The position numbers and the translations under genes are program-made. A stretch of 64,000 nt of DNA, taken from Oscillospiraceae bacterium (GTDB lineage: Bacteria > Bacillota > Clostridia > Oscillospirales > Oscillospiraceae). Shown here piece by piece: positions 8,639 to 17,464 of the stretch. Each line of letters opens with the position of its first letter. Within the stretch, counting starts at the first letter, position 1. Under the pieces are notes generated by a model, which ran no database searches, had not been told where the DNA came from, and saw only the letters and a list, made by a program, of their open reading frames with translations. Where the stretch lies: NCBI GenBank assembly GCA_015068245.1, contig SVKU01000013.1:1-64000 (forward strand), written 5' to 3'.

Positions 8639-8639
8639 C

Positions 8640-9950
8640 TTATTTTTTCTTTTCGGGAACAACAAAGATAAATACCAATGAGCTTATAAGCAGCATGAAG
8701 GGGTAGAACAGATTGGGGATAATCTGGAATGCGGAAACCTCATGTCCGAGTTCTGCCGCTGCAGAGATGGCAACCAGCATCTGAGCACCGTAGGGAATAA
8801 CACCCTGGAAAATGCAGGAGAAGGTGTCGAGAATGGAAGCGGTTTTTTTGGGGCTTACGCCATAATCCTCTGCCATTTCTTTGGCGATGGGGTTGGCGAT
8901 AACGATAGCAACGGTGTTGTTGGCAGTGGCGATATCCATTGCGCCAACTAACAGACCCATACCAAGCTGGCCGGCCTTTTTGCCCTTGAACAGCTTCTTG
9001 ATGCCGTTGAGCAGCGCAACAAATCCACCGTACTCACGAATAAGCGCACAAAGGGCGGATACAAGGATCGCAACCATGGTGGTTTCGAACATACCTGCAA
9101 CGCCGCTGCCCATGTTGGCAAGAAGCTCTGTGGCAGCGGTTGCACCGGTAGCGAGCATGATAATGGAACCGGAAAGAATACCGATAAGCAGAACTACAAA
9201 AACATTGATGCCTACAATGCCGCCAATGAGAACGAGTATGTAGGGGATTATCTGAACAAGGTTATACTCCTCTATTGCTATTTCCCCGGTATATGAGCTG
9301 AAAGAAAGTACAAGAATGATAACCAGTGTAACAATAGCTGCGGGCAGAGCGATGGCAAAGTTTTCACGGAATTTGTCTTTCATGGCACAACCCTGACCGT
9401 TGCAGGCGGCGATTGTGGTGTCGGAAATGAAGGAGAGATTGTCGCCAAACATGGCACCGCCCATAACCGCACCTATGCAAAGGGGAAGACTGAATCCGGA
9501 AGCTGCGGAAACTGCAACGCCAATGGGAGTGATAAGCGTTATGGTGCCGACAGAAGTGCCCATTGCACAGGAAACAAAGCAGCTGACAACAAACAGCACG
9601 GCCACGGCGAAGCGGGGAGGAATGATGGAAAGCAGGAAGTAGGCTACGCTGTTGGCGCTGCTGCGTCCCACAACACCGACAAAAATACCTGCGATCATGA
9701 AAATGAGAATCATGGTGATGATGTTTTTGTCACCAACGCCTTTACCCATTATTTCCAGCTTGTCGTCAAACTTCAACTTGGGGTTCTGCAGACAGGCTAC
9801 CAGCAGAGCCACAAGGAAAGCCACAACGATGGGAATGTTGTAAAATCCCATGGGAATATGCAGAGCATATTCAAAAATAAGGCCCAAACCAAGATACAGT
9901 ACCAGAAATACGCCGATGGGCAGCAGCGCTTTTACATTTCCTTTTTGCAT
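8640..9950 (-). CDS. NhaC-family Na+/H+ antiporter
   Basis: A 436-residue polytopic membrane protein. The segment GGAMFGDNLSFISDTTIA (about residues 185-202) is the classic NhaC signature, and the CAMGTSVGTITLITPIG region upstream is also conserved. Members exchange sodium (or amino-acid/malate-lactate substrates in the MleN branch) for protons. The start at 9950 is chosen because AAAGGA lies 8 nt upstream; longer in-frame versions would begin upstream of the predicted promoter. It has its own strong promoter and a leader hairpin. Substrate could also be a carboxylate, since the family includes malate:lactate exchangers. Confidence 0.85.
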   Translation of the reverse strand: MQKGNVKALLPIGVFLVLYLGLGLIFEYALHIPMGFYNIPIVVAFLVALLVACLQNPKLKFDDKLEIMGKGVGDKNIITMILIFMIAGIFVGVVGRSSANSVAYFLLSIIPPRFAVAVLFVVSCFVSCAMGTSVGTITLITPIGVAVSAASGFSLPLCIGAVMGGAMFGDNLSFISDTTIAACNGQGCAMKDKFRENFAIALPAAIVTLVIILVLSFSSYTGEIAIEEYNLVQIIPYILVLIGGIVGINVFVVLLIGILSGSIIMLATGATAATELLANMGSGVAGMFETTMVAILVSALCALIREYGGFVALLNGIKKLFKGKKAGQLGMGLLVGAMDIATANNTVAIVIANPIAKEMAEDYGVSPKKTASILDTFSCIFQGVIPYGAQMLVAISAAAELGHEVSAFQIIPNLFYPFMLLISSLVFIFVVPEKKK

Positions 9951-9974
9951 AAAAAGCATCCTTTCACAAATCAA

Positions 9975-10014
9975 CACACAAGCTCTGCAGCGCCAACGGA
10001 GCAGAGCTTGTGTG
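9975..10014 (-). promoter_or_regulatory. perfect 14 bp hairpin in the NhaC 5' leader
   Basis: CACACAAGCTCTGC (9975-9988) and GCAGAGCTTGTGTG (10001-10014) are exact complements with a 12-nt loop. It lies directly downstream of the predicted transcription start and has no T-tract, so it is not an obvious terminator. A repressor site or 5' mRNA-stabilising hairpin is more likely. Confidence 0.55.
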
Positions 10015-10028
10015 AATAAACTGAAAAC

Positions 10029-10057
10029 ATTATAGTACCTTTTTAGCCACAGGTCAA
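10029..10057 (-). promoter_or_regulatory. sigma-A promoter of the NhaC gene
   Basis: On the minus strand TTGACC (10057-10052) and TATAAT (10034-10029) are separated by 17 bp, a near-consensus promoter. Transcription would start near 10021, just ahead of the leader hairpin. Confidence 0.7.
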
Positions 10058-10093
10058 CGGAAAACGACAAATAATTCCGCAAGACAGCCTGTA

Positions 10094-10966
10094 TCAGTCA
10101 ATTTCAACCAATTCGTATTCTCTTGTGCCGATACCCAGTGCTGCTGAGGCTTCGACAGTGAGCACGCCGTTGCGGGATTCTATGCGTTCGATAAGGTGGT
10201 CACGACCGGGATCCTCAGAGGCGTAAACCAAATCAAGACAGGCCTGATCAATGGCAACGGGGTCGAGAGAAACAAGAATACCGATATCCTTCATACAGGG
10301 ATCCTCGGCAACGGCACAGCAGTCGCAGTCCACAGACATGTTTTTCATAACATTGACGTAAACAGCCTTGTCGCCAAAGTGCTTTGTTATGGATGATGCG
10401 GCATCTGCCATGGATTCAAGGAAGGAGTTGTGGTCGGCAGTCCATATCTTTTTGGGATCACCTGCACCGTGAATATATGCTTTGCCAAAAGAAGAGGCGA
10501 TACCGATGGACAGCTGCTTCAAAGCACCGCCGTAACCACCCATGGGATGACCCTTAAAGTGTGAAAGAACAAGCAGAGAATCATAGTTGGCAAGGTTTTT
10601 GCCGACATAGTTTTTATTAATGTGCTTGCCGTTTTCAATGTCCAGAACAAGGTCGGGACCTTCAGCGTCCATCAGGTCAACGGGGAAATACTTGCTCCAA
10701 CCGTGGTCCTCAAGGGTTTTCAAATGCTTTTCGGTGGTGTTTCTGGTACCTTCATAGGCGGTGTTGCACTCAACGACTGTACCGCCAACGTGGTCGATTA
10801 TTGGTTTGAAGAAATCGGGACCAAGAAAGTTCTGGTTACCCGTCTCTCCGGAGTGGAGCTTGATCGCAACTTTGCCGCTGAGAGAATGGTCAAGCTTCTG
10901 ATACAGCTCAAGAACCTTTTCGGGAGTTATGGTACGGGAAAAATATACTATTGATTTCATGTTCAT
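10094..10966 (-). CDS. DUF362 family protein (putative Fe-S-associated protein)
   Basis: A 290-residue cytoplasmic protein of the DUF362 family. Conserved family blocks seen are KVAIKLHSGETGN near residue 33, the NTAYEGTRNTT block, the LSHFKGHPMGGYGGALKQLSIG core, and the C-terminal DPVAIDQACLDLVY block. Several cysteines cluster in CDCCAVAEDPC (about residues 217-227), which could hold an Fe-S centre; many relatives carry an additional ferredoxin domain that is absent here. The biochemical role of the family is not established. It has its own promoter and sits upstream of NhaC but with a separate NhaC promoter in between. Confidence 0.8.
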   Translation of the reverse strand: MNMKSIVYFSRTITPEKVLELYQKLDHSLSGKVAIKLHSGETGNQNFLGPDFFKPIIDHVGGTVVECNTAYEGTRNTTEKHLKTLEDHGWSKYFPVDLMDAEGPDLVLDIENGKHINKNYVGKNLANYDSLLVLSHFKGHPMGGYGGALKQLSIGIASSFGKAYIHGAGDPKKIWTADHNSFLESMADAASSITKHFGDKAVYVNVMKNMSVDCDCCAVAEDPCMKDIGILVSLDPVAIDQACLDLVYASEDPGRDHLIERIESRNGVLTVEASAALGIGTREYELVEID

Positions 10967-10999
10967 TACCTCTGCATCCTAAAGTTCGATTATATATTA

Positions 11000-11029
11000 A
11001 ATATATATCAAATAAATAAAGGGTGTCAA
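11000..11029 (-). promoter_or_regulatory. promoter of the DUF362 gene
   Basis: On the minus strand TTGACA (11029-11024) is followed at 18 bp by TATATT (11005-11000) in a very AT-rich stretch. It is divergent from the promoter of the YegP-like gene. Confidence 0.5.
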
Positions 11030-11042
11030 GTTCTGCAAGCTA

Positions 11043-11071
11043 TTGCAAACAACTGAAAAATGTAGTATTCT
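11043..11071 (+). promoter_or_regulatory. promoter of the YegP-like gene
   Basis: TTGCAA (11043-11048), 17 bp, TATTCT (11066-11071), 37 bp before the start codon. Confidence 0.5.
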
Positions 11072-11107
11072 GAAAATATCATTAAAGAAAATTGAGGAGA
11101 GTACAAT

Positions 11108-11476
11108 ATGGGCAAGTTTGTAATGCGCAAAACCAATACCGGTTTCAAGTTCGATCTTAAGGCCGGCAACGGCGAAGTTATCGCCACTTCCGAAGTGTAC
11201 AATTCCGAAGCAGCCTGCAAAAACGGCATCGAAAGCGTTGCCAAAAATGCACCCATAGCTGCTGTGGAAAACCAGACGGTAGAAGGTTACGAAACCGAAA
11301 AACACCCCAAGTTTGAAATCTACACCGACAAGGCGGGAGAATACCGCTTCCGACTTAAAGCTACCAACGGTCAGGTCATCGCTGTCAGTGAGGGCTACAA
11401 GGCTATAGCCGGTTGCCTCAACGGCGTTGAGTCTGTTAAGAAAAATGCAGTTGATGCGGCGGTAGTGGAAGAGTAA
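11108..11476 (+). CDS. YegP-family (DUF1508) protein, two tandem repeats
   Basis: A 122-residue protein made of two DUF1508 repeats, about residues 2-50 and 60-115. Each has the pattern F-x-L-K-A-x-N-G-x-V-I-A-x-S-E-x-Y followed by C-x-N-G-I/V-E-S-V-x-x-N-A. YegP-type proteins form a compact duplicated beta-alpha fold; their function is unknown and several are linked to stress. Start follows GAGGAG. Monocistronic with its own promoter and terminator. Confidence 0.85.
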   Translation: MGKFVMRKTNTGFKFDLKAGNGEVIATSEVYNSEAACKNGIESVAKNAPIAAVENQTVEGYETEKHPKFEIYTDKAGEYRFRLKATNGQVIAVSEGYKAIAGCLNGVESVKKNAVDAAVVEE

Positions 11477-11496
11477 AAATTAAAAAATGATAACAA

Positions 11497-11531
11497 AAAC
11501 GCTCAGTATTATTACTGGGCGTTTATTTTTT
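11497..11531 (+). terminator. intrinsic terminator after the YegP-like gene
   Basis: AAACGCTCAGTA (11497-11508) pairs with TACTGGGCGTTT (11513-11524) with one G-T pair, followed by ATTTTTTG. Confidence 0.75.
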
Positions 11532-11626
11532 GTTAACATAAATCGAACAAGTGTTCGAAGTTAGCAAAAATATAAAAAATTAATAAAAAACCTGCATTTT
11601 TTTACACCAAAAATTCAAATTTCTAC

Positions 11627-11655
11627 TTGCAATTTTCAAACTATACCCTTATACT
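11627..11655 (+). promoter_or_regulatory. sigma-A promoter of the dcw cluster
   Basis: TTGCAA (11627-11632) and TATACT (11650-11655) with a 17 bp spacer. Transcription would start near 11662, at the edge of the MraZ boxes. Confidence 0.7.
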
Positions 11656-11664
11656 AATAACACA

Positions 11665-11694
11665 AGTGGTGCGAAGTGGTGGAAAGTAGCACAA
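11665..11694 (+). promoter_or_regulatory. MraZ operator: three 10 bp direct repeats
   Basis: AGTGGTGCGA, AGTGGTGGAA and AGTAGCACAA follow each other with exact 10 bp periodicity immediately downstream of the promoter. GTGG-type repeats with one helical turn spacing are the known binding boxes of MraZ, the autorepressor encoded by the first gene. The third box is degenerate. Confidence 0.75.
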
Positions 11695-11725
11695 AAACCC
11701 ATAAAAATGGAGCGAGGTGAGGAAA

Positions 11726-12142
11726 ATGACAGGTGAATATCAGCACAATATAGACGCCAAGGGTCGCCTGTTTATCCCCGCCAGATTCCGTGAAGAATTG
11801 GGAGAATACTTCTACGTTACCATTGGTATAGACAAATGCCTTTCTATCTACCCTCAGAAAATGTGGGCTGAAATAGAACGAAAAACCAGCGAACTCCCCC
11901 TTGCAAAGGCCAGAGCCATGCGGCTGTTCTTTGCAAACGCCAGCCGCTGCGAGCTGGATGCTCAGGGCAGAATATTGCTTCCTGCCAAGCTTCGCAGTTA
12001 TGCAGGACTGACCAAAGATGTGGTGGTCATTGGTACAATGACCCATGCAGAGATTTGGGACGCTGCAACTTACCGCCGTATGGAAGAGGAAACTCTTACT
12101 CCCGAATATCTGGCAGGTGTTATGGAAGAACTGCTGTTTTAG
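11726..12142 (+). CDS. mraZ: transcriptional regulator MraZ
   Basis: A 138-residue protein with two SpoVT/AbrB-type MraZ domains: the first begins GEYQHNIDAKGRLFIPARFR, the second contains CELDAQGRILLPAKLRSY. MraZ oligomerises into a ring and binds repeated GTGG boxes to control the dcw operon, including its own gene. ATG at 11726 is used because GAGGTGAGG precedes it closely; a GTG three codons upstream lies within the ribosome-binding region. First gene of the division and cell-wall cluster, with its boxes just upstream. Confidence 0.95.
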   Translation: MTGEYQHNIDAKGRLFIPARFREELGEYFYVTIGIDKCLSIYPQKMWAEIERKTSELPLAKARAMRLFFANASRCELDAQGRILLPAKLRSYAGLTKDVVVIGTMTHAEIWDAATYRRMEEETLTPEYLAGVMEELLF

Positions 12143-12204
12143 GTTACTAAGTAAACATAATATCATATTATCTAAAAAATATCAACAGGCTGACAGGAGC
12201 AGAA

Positions 12205-13131
12205 ATGGAATTTGTACACGAATCTGTCCTGCTTAATGAATGCATCGAAGGACTGGATATCAAGCCGGACGGAATATATGTGGATGGTACCCTGGGTGGT
12301 GCCGGACATTCCCGAGAAATAGTAAAACGCCTTGACGGCGGATTGCTCATAGGTGTAGACCGTGACGAGACTGCTCTTAAAGCTGCCGGTGAACGTCTTG
12401 AGGGTTATAACGTAAAGCTTGTCCATGGCAACTTCAAAGACGTTGCCAAAATACTTGCCAAACTGCAGATCTCAAAGGTAGACGGCATGCTGTTTGATCT
12501 TGGTGTATCATCTCCTCAGCTGGACGACGGAAGCAGGGGATTTTCCTATATGGTGGATGCACCGTTGGATATGCGCATGGATGCCAGCAGCAGCCTGACT
12601 GCTTATGACATAGTTAATTTCCGCTCAAAAGAAGAACTAAAAAAGATACTTTACGAGTATGGCGAAGAACGATACTCTCCACAGATAGCTGATGCTATTG
12701 TAAGGCACAGGGAATCGAAACCCATAGAGTCTACCCTTGAATTGGTAGACATAATTAAGTCCGTAATGCCTGCTCAAGCATTACGGGAAAAGCAGCACCC
12801 TGCTAAACGCAGTTTTCAAGCTATTCGCATATCCGTAAATGAGGAATTGGAAGCTGTCAGGGAAATGATGACTGCCGCTCCGGATCTGCTCAATCCCGGA
12901 GGCAGACTTGCTGTCATCACTTTCCATTCACTGGAGGACAGAATAGTCAAAACCTCCATGAAGGAAGCTGCCACGGGCTGTACATGCCCGCCGGATTTCC
13001 CGGTGTGCGTGTGCGGCAACAAGCCCAAGGTGAAACTGATCACCAGGAAACCAATCACGGCTTCTGACGAAGAATTGCAGCGCAATCCGAGAGCCAGAAG
13101 CGCAAAGCTGAGAGTGGCCGAAAGGATCTGA
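12205..13131 (+). CDS. rsmH: 16S rRNA (cytosine(1402)-N4)-methyltransferase RsmH
   Basis: A 308-residue SAM-dependent methyltransferase (MraW family). Visible are HESVLLNECIEGL at the N-terminus, the SAM-binding DGTLGGAGHS motif, FDLGVSSPQLD, and the C-terminal ITFHSLEDRIVK and RNPRARSAKLR blocks. It methylates N4 of C1402 in the ribosomal P site. Second gene of the cluster, 62 bp after mraZ, with AGGAG 7 nt before the ATG. Length is normal for the family. Confidence 0.96.
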   Translation: MEFVHESVLLNECIEGLDIKPDGIYVDGTLGGAGHSREIVKRLDGGLLIGVDRDETALKAAGERLEGYNVKLVHGNFKDVAKILAKLQISKVDGMLFDLGVSSPQLDDGSRGFSYMVDAPLDMRMDASSSLTAYDIVNFRSKEELKKILYEYGEERYSPQIADAIVRHRESKPIESTLELVDIIKSVMPAQALREKQHPAKRSFQAIRISVNEELEAVREMMTAAPDLLNPGGRLAVITFHSLEDRIVKTSMKEAATGCTCPPDFPVCVCGNKPKVKLITRKPITASDEELQRNPRARSAKLRVAERI

Positions 13132-13133
13132 CT

Positions 13134-13658
13134 ATGGCAACCAGAAACTATTATTCCGACGGCAATGCCGCATATGATATTCCCAGTTTTGGCGGCGTAA
13201 ACGTCGTTAGGGAACGAGAATACCAGCTGCCTCGGGAACCGCAGCAACAGCGGGAAGTCAAGGTAGTAAAGGCTCACAGCCAGGTGCCTGTAACTTCCAT
13301 TATGGGCTTCGTTGCCGCAGCAGCCCTTTTGATGCTGGTGATCTTCAGTTATGTGCGCCTGTATGAAATAACGTCTGCAAACGAAGAACTGAGATCTGAT
13401 CTGACCAGAATCGAGACTGAGAATGTTGAGATGATGAATCACTATACCGGTATTATCGACCTGAATGCGGTAGAACTTATTGCAACAAGCCAGCTTGGAA
13501 TGCACAGACCGATCCAGGATCAGATAGTTTATGTGGACCTCGGAAACACAGATAAAGCTGTTATAATAGACTCTCAGGGAGAAAACGTGCTTTCATCTGC
13601 CGCAAATGCGGTGGTAGATACCTTCAGATACATACTGGAATATTTCGGCTTTGCGTAA
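13134..13658 (+). CDS. ftsL: FtsL-like division protein
   Basis: A 174-residue single-pass membrane protein. About 57 N-terminal residues are cytoplasmic and rich in charged residues, followed by one TM helix (about residues 60-80) and an extracellular coiled-coil-like segment (ITSANEELRSDLTRIETENVEM). Sequence similarity to FtsL is weak, as usual; assignment rests on this topology and on position between rsmH and the class B PBP gene. It would belong to the FtsL-FtsB/DivIC-FtsQ complex that activates septal peptidoglycan synthesis. Starts 2 bp after rsmH with AAAGGA. The extracellular tail is longer than in typical FtsL. Confidence 0.7.
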   Translation: MATRNYYSDGNAAYDIPSFGGVNVVREREYQLPREPQQQREVKVVKAHSQVPVTSIMGFVAAAALLMLVIFSYVRLYEITSANEELRSDLTRIETENVEMMNHYTGIIDLNAVELIATSQLGMHRPIQDQIVYVDLGNTDKAVIIDSQGENVLSSAANAVVDTFRYILEYFGFA

Positions 13659-13702
13659 GCATATCCCTGTGTAAGACCCTTTCCCCGACAGGAGGCTGCG
13701 GA

Positions 13703-15994
13703 ATGTCAGATAAGAAGAAAAACAGTTATAATAAGTCAGATAATTCAATAGTGCGCCGCACACTGTCTTTAATGATAGTGTGTGGCATTGTTGCGTTTAT
13801 AGTGCTTATTTACAGGCTGTATGTTTTGCAGATTGCGGACCATGAGAAGTACGAAAAGATGGCCGTGCAGAACCAGACAAAGACCACGGTGGTGTCAGCT
13901 TCAAGAGGAACCATATACGATCGGAATATGGATGTTCTTGCATCCAGTGCCAGTGTCTGCAACGTGTTTCTTGACCCGCAGCTGATTCACCAAAATGAGG
14001 AAGATGTTAATACCATTGCGCTTGCACTGTCGTCCATTCTTGATGTCAATGCGGACAAGATAAGGGAAATGGCTGCCGACACGTCTCAGAGATACAAGGT
14101 AGTATCGAGGAAAATCGATCAGCAAAAGGCAGACGAAGTCAGGGAATTCATGAGTTTGAACAATATTGAGGGTGTGGGTGTTGAACCTGACCTCAAACGG
14201 TACTATCCAAACTCGACACTGGCAGCTCAGGTCGTCGGCTTTATGGGAGAAGACAGCGGTCTTTCCGGCCTTGAATACTACTACAATGACTATCTTGAAG
14301 GTACAGCCGGCAAGATAATCACCGCAAAAAGCAATACCGGTGCGTCCATGCTGTTCAAATACGAAAAATACTACGACGCTTCCAACGGCGAGAGCCTTGT
14401 GCTTACCATTGATGCCACAGTCCAGAACTATCTGGAAAAATGGATGAATGAGGCCATTGAGCAATATGATGTGCAAAATGGAGCTTTCGGCATAGTTATG
14501 GAAGCCAAAACGGGTGCAGTTGTGGCTATGGCAACCCTTGGAGGCTTCGATCCAAACAATTATAATCAGGTGTATGACCAGATGCTGGCTTCCGAATTGG
14601 CTGCTATACCCGATAGCGAAGCCAGAAATGAAGCTACGATGAATGCGCTGATGAAGCAGTGGAGAAACAGAGCGGTTTCCGATGGCTATGAACCCGGCTC
14701 CACGTTCAAGACCATTACTCTTGCAGCTGCTTTGGAAGAAGGCGCAGTAAACCTCAACACCACCTATAACTGTACGGGTGAGACGACGATCAAAGGCAGA
14801 GATGCCGATGATCCGCTCCACTGTTGGAAAGCTGTAGGCCATGGGCTTATCGATACGCCACAGGCACTGCAGGGTTCCTGCAACATAGCTTTTGCCACCA
14901 TTGGCATCAGACTTGGTGCAGAAAAGTTCTACGAATACGTTCGGGCTTTCGGTCTGCTTGACAAAACAAACATCGACCTTCCCGGTGAAGGGTCCGGTAT
15001 ATTCTTCGATTACGATACCCTTGACGACCCCAACAGCTATGCATCGTTGACGTCTGCTGCGTTTGGTCAGACCTTTAAAATAACACCTATTCAGCTTGTA
15101 ACTGCAATTTCTTCCGTTGTAAACGGGGGATACCTGATGCAGCCGTACGTGGTTTCTCAGGTTCTGGACGATGAGGGCAATGTGGTTGAGGAAACTGTTC
15201 CTACAGCTGTGCGCCAGGTTATCAGCGAAGAAACCAGTGCAACCATGTGTACCATACTCGAAAGTGTTGTGGAAGAGGGCACCGCTTCCGGTGCTAAAGT
15301 TGTTGGATATCGTATAGGCGGCAAAACCGGCACATCGGAAAAAATTGACGAGTTCGATGAAAACGGTGAACTTGTGGAAGATAAAATCGTTTCTTTCGTG
15401 GGTATTGCACCCATGGAGGATCCGGAATACGTTGTTCTTGTGGCTCTCGATACGCCCAGTACAGAAACGGGGCTTTATATTTCCGGTGGTCAGATGGCTG
15501 CGCCTACGGTAAGAAAGGTGCTGGACGATATCCTGCCTTATCTTGGAGTGGAGGCCCACTACACAGAAGAGGAATTACAGAACGTAGACACTGTTGTGCC
15601 ATACATGAACGGACTTACTGAAGAAGAAGCTTCTAAAATACTGACGGAAAAAGGCTTTGAATACACCACTGTCGGCGACGGCACTACTGTTACCGACCAG
15701 ATACCGGCTGCGTCCTCCACAGTGCCCAGAAGTGCGAAAATAATACTGTATATGGGTGAGGAAAAGCCTGTTGATACGGTTACTGTACCTAACCTTGTTG
15801 GCTATACCATCGAGGACGTCAAATACATTATGAACTTCAACACCGGCATTTATTTGAAAACCGAAGGTGCCACCCATTCCAGTTCCGACAGCTCGGCAAT
15901 TTACTCCTCAGGCCAGTCTATCGAGCCCGGTACCGAGGTTGACAGGGGAACTGTTATTACTGTCGAATTCATAGACACAACCGCAAACGACTGA
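13703..15994 (+). CDS. class B penicillin-binding protein with PASTA domains (FtsI/SpoVD-like transpeptidase)
   Basis: A 763-residue bitopic enzyme that crosslinks peptidoglycan. After a short cytoplasmic tail and one TM helix (about residues 19-40) come the dimerisation domain (RGTIYDRN, around residue 65) and the transpeptidase domain with all three active-site motifs: STFK (catalytic Ser about residue 333), SCN, and KTGT. Two C-terminal PASTA-like repeats follow (about residues 635-695 and 695-760). Only one class B gene is present where Bacillus has pbpB and spoVD, so whether it serves vegetative division, the spore cortex or both is open. Ribosome-binding site GGAGG. Confidence 0.93.
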   Translation: MSDKKKNSYNKSDNSIVRRTLSLMIVCGIVAFIVLIYRLYVLQIADHEKYEKMAVQNQTKTTVVSASRGTIYDRNMDVLASSASVCNVFLDPQLIHQNEEDVNTIALALSSILDVNADKIREMAADTSQRYKVVSRKIDQQKADEVREFMSLNNIEGVGVEPDLKRYYPNSTLAAQVVGFMGEDSGLSGLEYYYNDYLEGTAGKIITAKSNTGASMLFKYEKYYDASNGESLVLTIDATVQNYLEKWMNEAIEQYDVQNGAFGIVMEAKTGAVVAMATLGGFDPNNYNQVYDQMLASELAAIPDSEARNEATMNALMKQWRNRAVSDGYEPGSTFKTITLAAALEEGAVNLNTTYNCTGETTIKGRDADDPLHCWKAVGHGLIDTPQALQGSCNIAFATIGIRLGAEKFYEYVRAFGLLDKTNIDLPGEGSGIFFDYDTLDDPNSYASLTSAAFGQTFKITPIQLVTAISSVVNGGYLMQPYVVSQVLDDEGNVVEETVPTAVRQVISEETSATMCTILESVVEEGTASGAKVVGYRIGGKTGTSEKIDEFDENGELVEDKIVSFVGIAPMEDPEYVVLVALDTPSTETGLYISGGQMAAPTVRKVLDDILPYLGVEAHYTEEELQNVDTVVPYMNGLTEEEASKILTEKGFEYTTVGDGTTVTDQIPAASSTVPRSAKIILYMGEEKPVDTVTVPNLVGYTIEDVKYIMNFNTGIYLKTEGATHSSSDSSAIYSSGQSIEPGTEVDRGTVITVEFIDTTAND

Positions 15995-16011
15995 TAAAAA
16001 TGGTGATAAGT

Positions 16012-17460
16012 ATGAAACTTTCTGATATATTGAAAGATATTGATATTATCGAGGCCTCAGCCAATTTGGAAATTGAGATAAGCGATATTTGCTCCGATTC
16101 CAGAAAAGCATCAAAAGGTGCGCTGTTTGTGGCCGTTACGGGTTTTGAAACCGACGGACACAAGTACATTCCGGCAGCGGTCGACCTTGGTGCGTCATGC
16201 GTTATCTGTGAGCATAAGCCGGAAACGGACATTCCCTTTGTTGTGGTCGATAACTCCAGAAAAGCACTGGCATATGCCTCCGCCAATTTTTATGGCCGTC
16301 CTGCTGACAAAATGACCATGATAGGAATAACTGGAACCAACGGAAAAACCACTTCTACCTATCTGCTCAAAACTATCCTTGAGTCCGGCGGCGCAAAGGT
16401 TGGACTGATCGGCACCAACCAAAACATGATAGGTGACCGTGTTCTGGACACAGAGCGCACCACGCCCGAATCCAACGAACTGCAGCTGCTGTTTAAACAG
16501 ATGCACGATGAAGGCTGCACACATGTGGTGATGGAGGTTTCGTCTCATGCTTTGGAACTGAACAGGGTAGACGGTGTACGGTTTAATGTGGGCGTTTTCA
16601 CCAACCTTACACAGGACCATCTTGACTTCCATGATACTATGGATAAGTACTGTATGGCTAAATCCAAACTGTTTACCATGTGTGACGTGGGTGTTCTTAA
16701 CCTTGATGACGAAGCCTGCGAAAAGATCATCGGAACAGCCACCTGCGATGTCTTTACTTATTCAACCAAGTCTGACGAAGCCGACCTTGTGGCAAAAAAC
16801 ATACGTCTGAAAAACGACAGTGTCAGCTTTGAAGCTCTTCTTCCGGGAAACATTCGCCGTATTGAACTCGGCATACCCGGGGAGTTTACCGTTTACAACG
16901 CCCTTGGTGTTATCGGCGCTGCATTGCAGTTGGGGTTCGAACTTAAGCAGATCGAGCAGGCGCTTAAATCAGCTTCCGGTGTCAAAGGCAGGGTAGAGGT
17001 CGTTCCTACCGGTACTGACTACACCATGATAATCGACTATGCCCATACACCCGATGCTTTGGAAAACGTACTGTCTGCAGTTCGTGGATTTGCAAAGGGC
17101 AGAGTTGTGGTGTTGTTTGGCTGCGGCGGAGACAGAGATGGCAAAAAGCGTCCTCTTATGGGTGCAATTGCTGCAAAGATGGCGGATTTTGTTATAGTTA
17201 CCTCCGACAATCCCAGAACAGAAGAGCCGATGTCGATAATCAACGATATCCTTACAGGTATGGAGGGAACAAAAACTCCATATACAGTCATAGAAGACCG
17301 CAGAAAGGCCATAAGATGGTCTATGGACAACGCTCAGCCTGAAGACGTTATTGTTCTGGCGGGCAAAGGACACGAGACCTATCAGATAATCGGAAAAACA
17401 AAAACTCATCTTGACGAGCGGGAGGAAATAGCTGCCCATCTTCAGGAGATAAAGGAATGA
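16012..17460 (+). CDS. murE: UDP-MurNAc-tripeptide synthetase MurE (meso-DAP type)
   Basis: A 482-residue Mur ligase adding the third amino acid to UDP-MurNAc-L-Ala-D-Glu. The three Mur domains are visible: N-terminal SDSRKASKGALFVAVTG, central ATP site GITGTNGKTT, and C-terminal domain with the DNPRTEEP motif (about residue 400). DNPR is the known specificity motif for meso-diaminopimelate, so a DAP-type wall is inferred. Start at 16012 has GGTGA 5 nt upstream; ATG 16000 is an alternative. 17 bp after the PBP gene and directly before murF. Confidence 0.94.
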   Translation: MKLSDILKDIDIIEASANLEIEISDICSDSRKASKGALFVAVTGFETDGHKYIPAAVDLGASCVICEHKPETDIPFVVVDNSRKALAYASANFYGRPADKMTMIGITGTNGKTTSTYLLKTILESGGAKVGLIGTNQNMIGDRVLDTERTTPESNELQLLFKQMHDEGCTHVVMEVSSHALELNRVDGVRFNVGVFTNLTQDHLDFHDTMDKYCMAKSKLFTMCDVGVLNLDDEACEKIIGTATCDVFTYSTKSDEADLVAKNIRLKNDSVSFEALLPGNIRRIELGIPGEFTVYNALGVIGAALQLGFELKQIEQALKSASGVKGRVEVVPTGTDYTMIIDYAHTPDALENVLSAVRGFAKGRVVVLFGCGGDRDGKKRPLMGAIAAKMADFVIVTSDNPRTEEPMSIINDILTGMEGTKTPYTVIEDRRKAIRWSMDNAQPEDVIVLAGKGHETYQIIGKTKTHLDEREEIAAHLQEIKE

Positions 17461-17464
17461 AAAA

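Noticed and set aside
13901..15559. Long open frame opposite the class B PBP gene
   Set aside because: Antisense to a gene with all three transpeptidase motifs; composition is Cys/His-rich as expected from a shadow frame.
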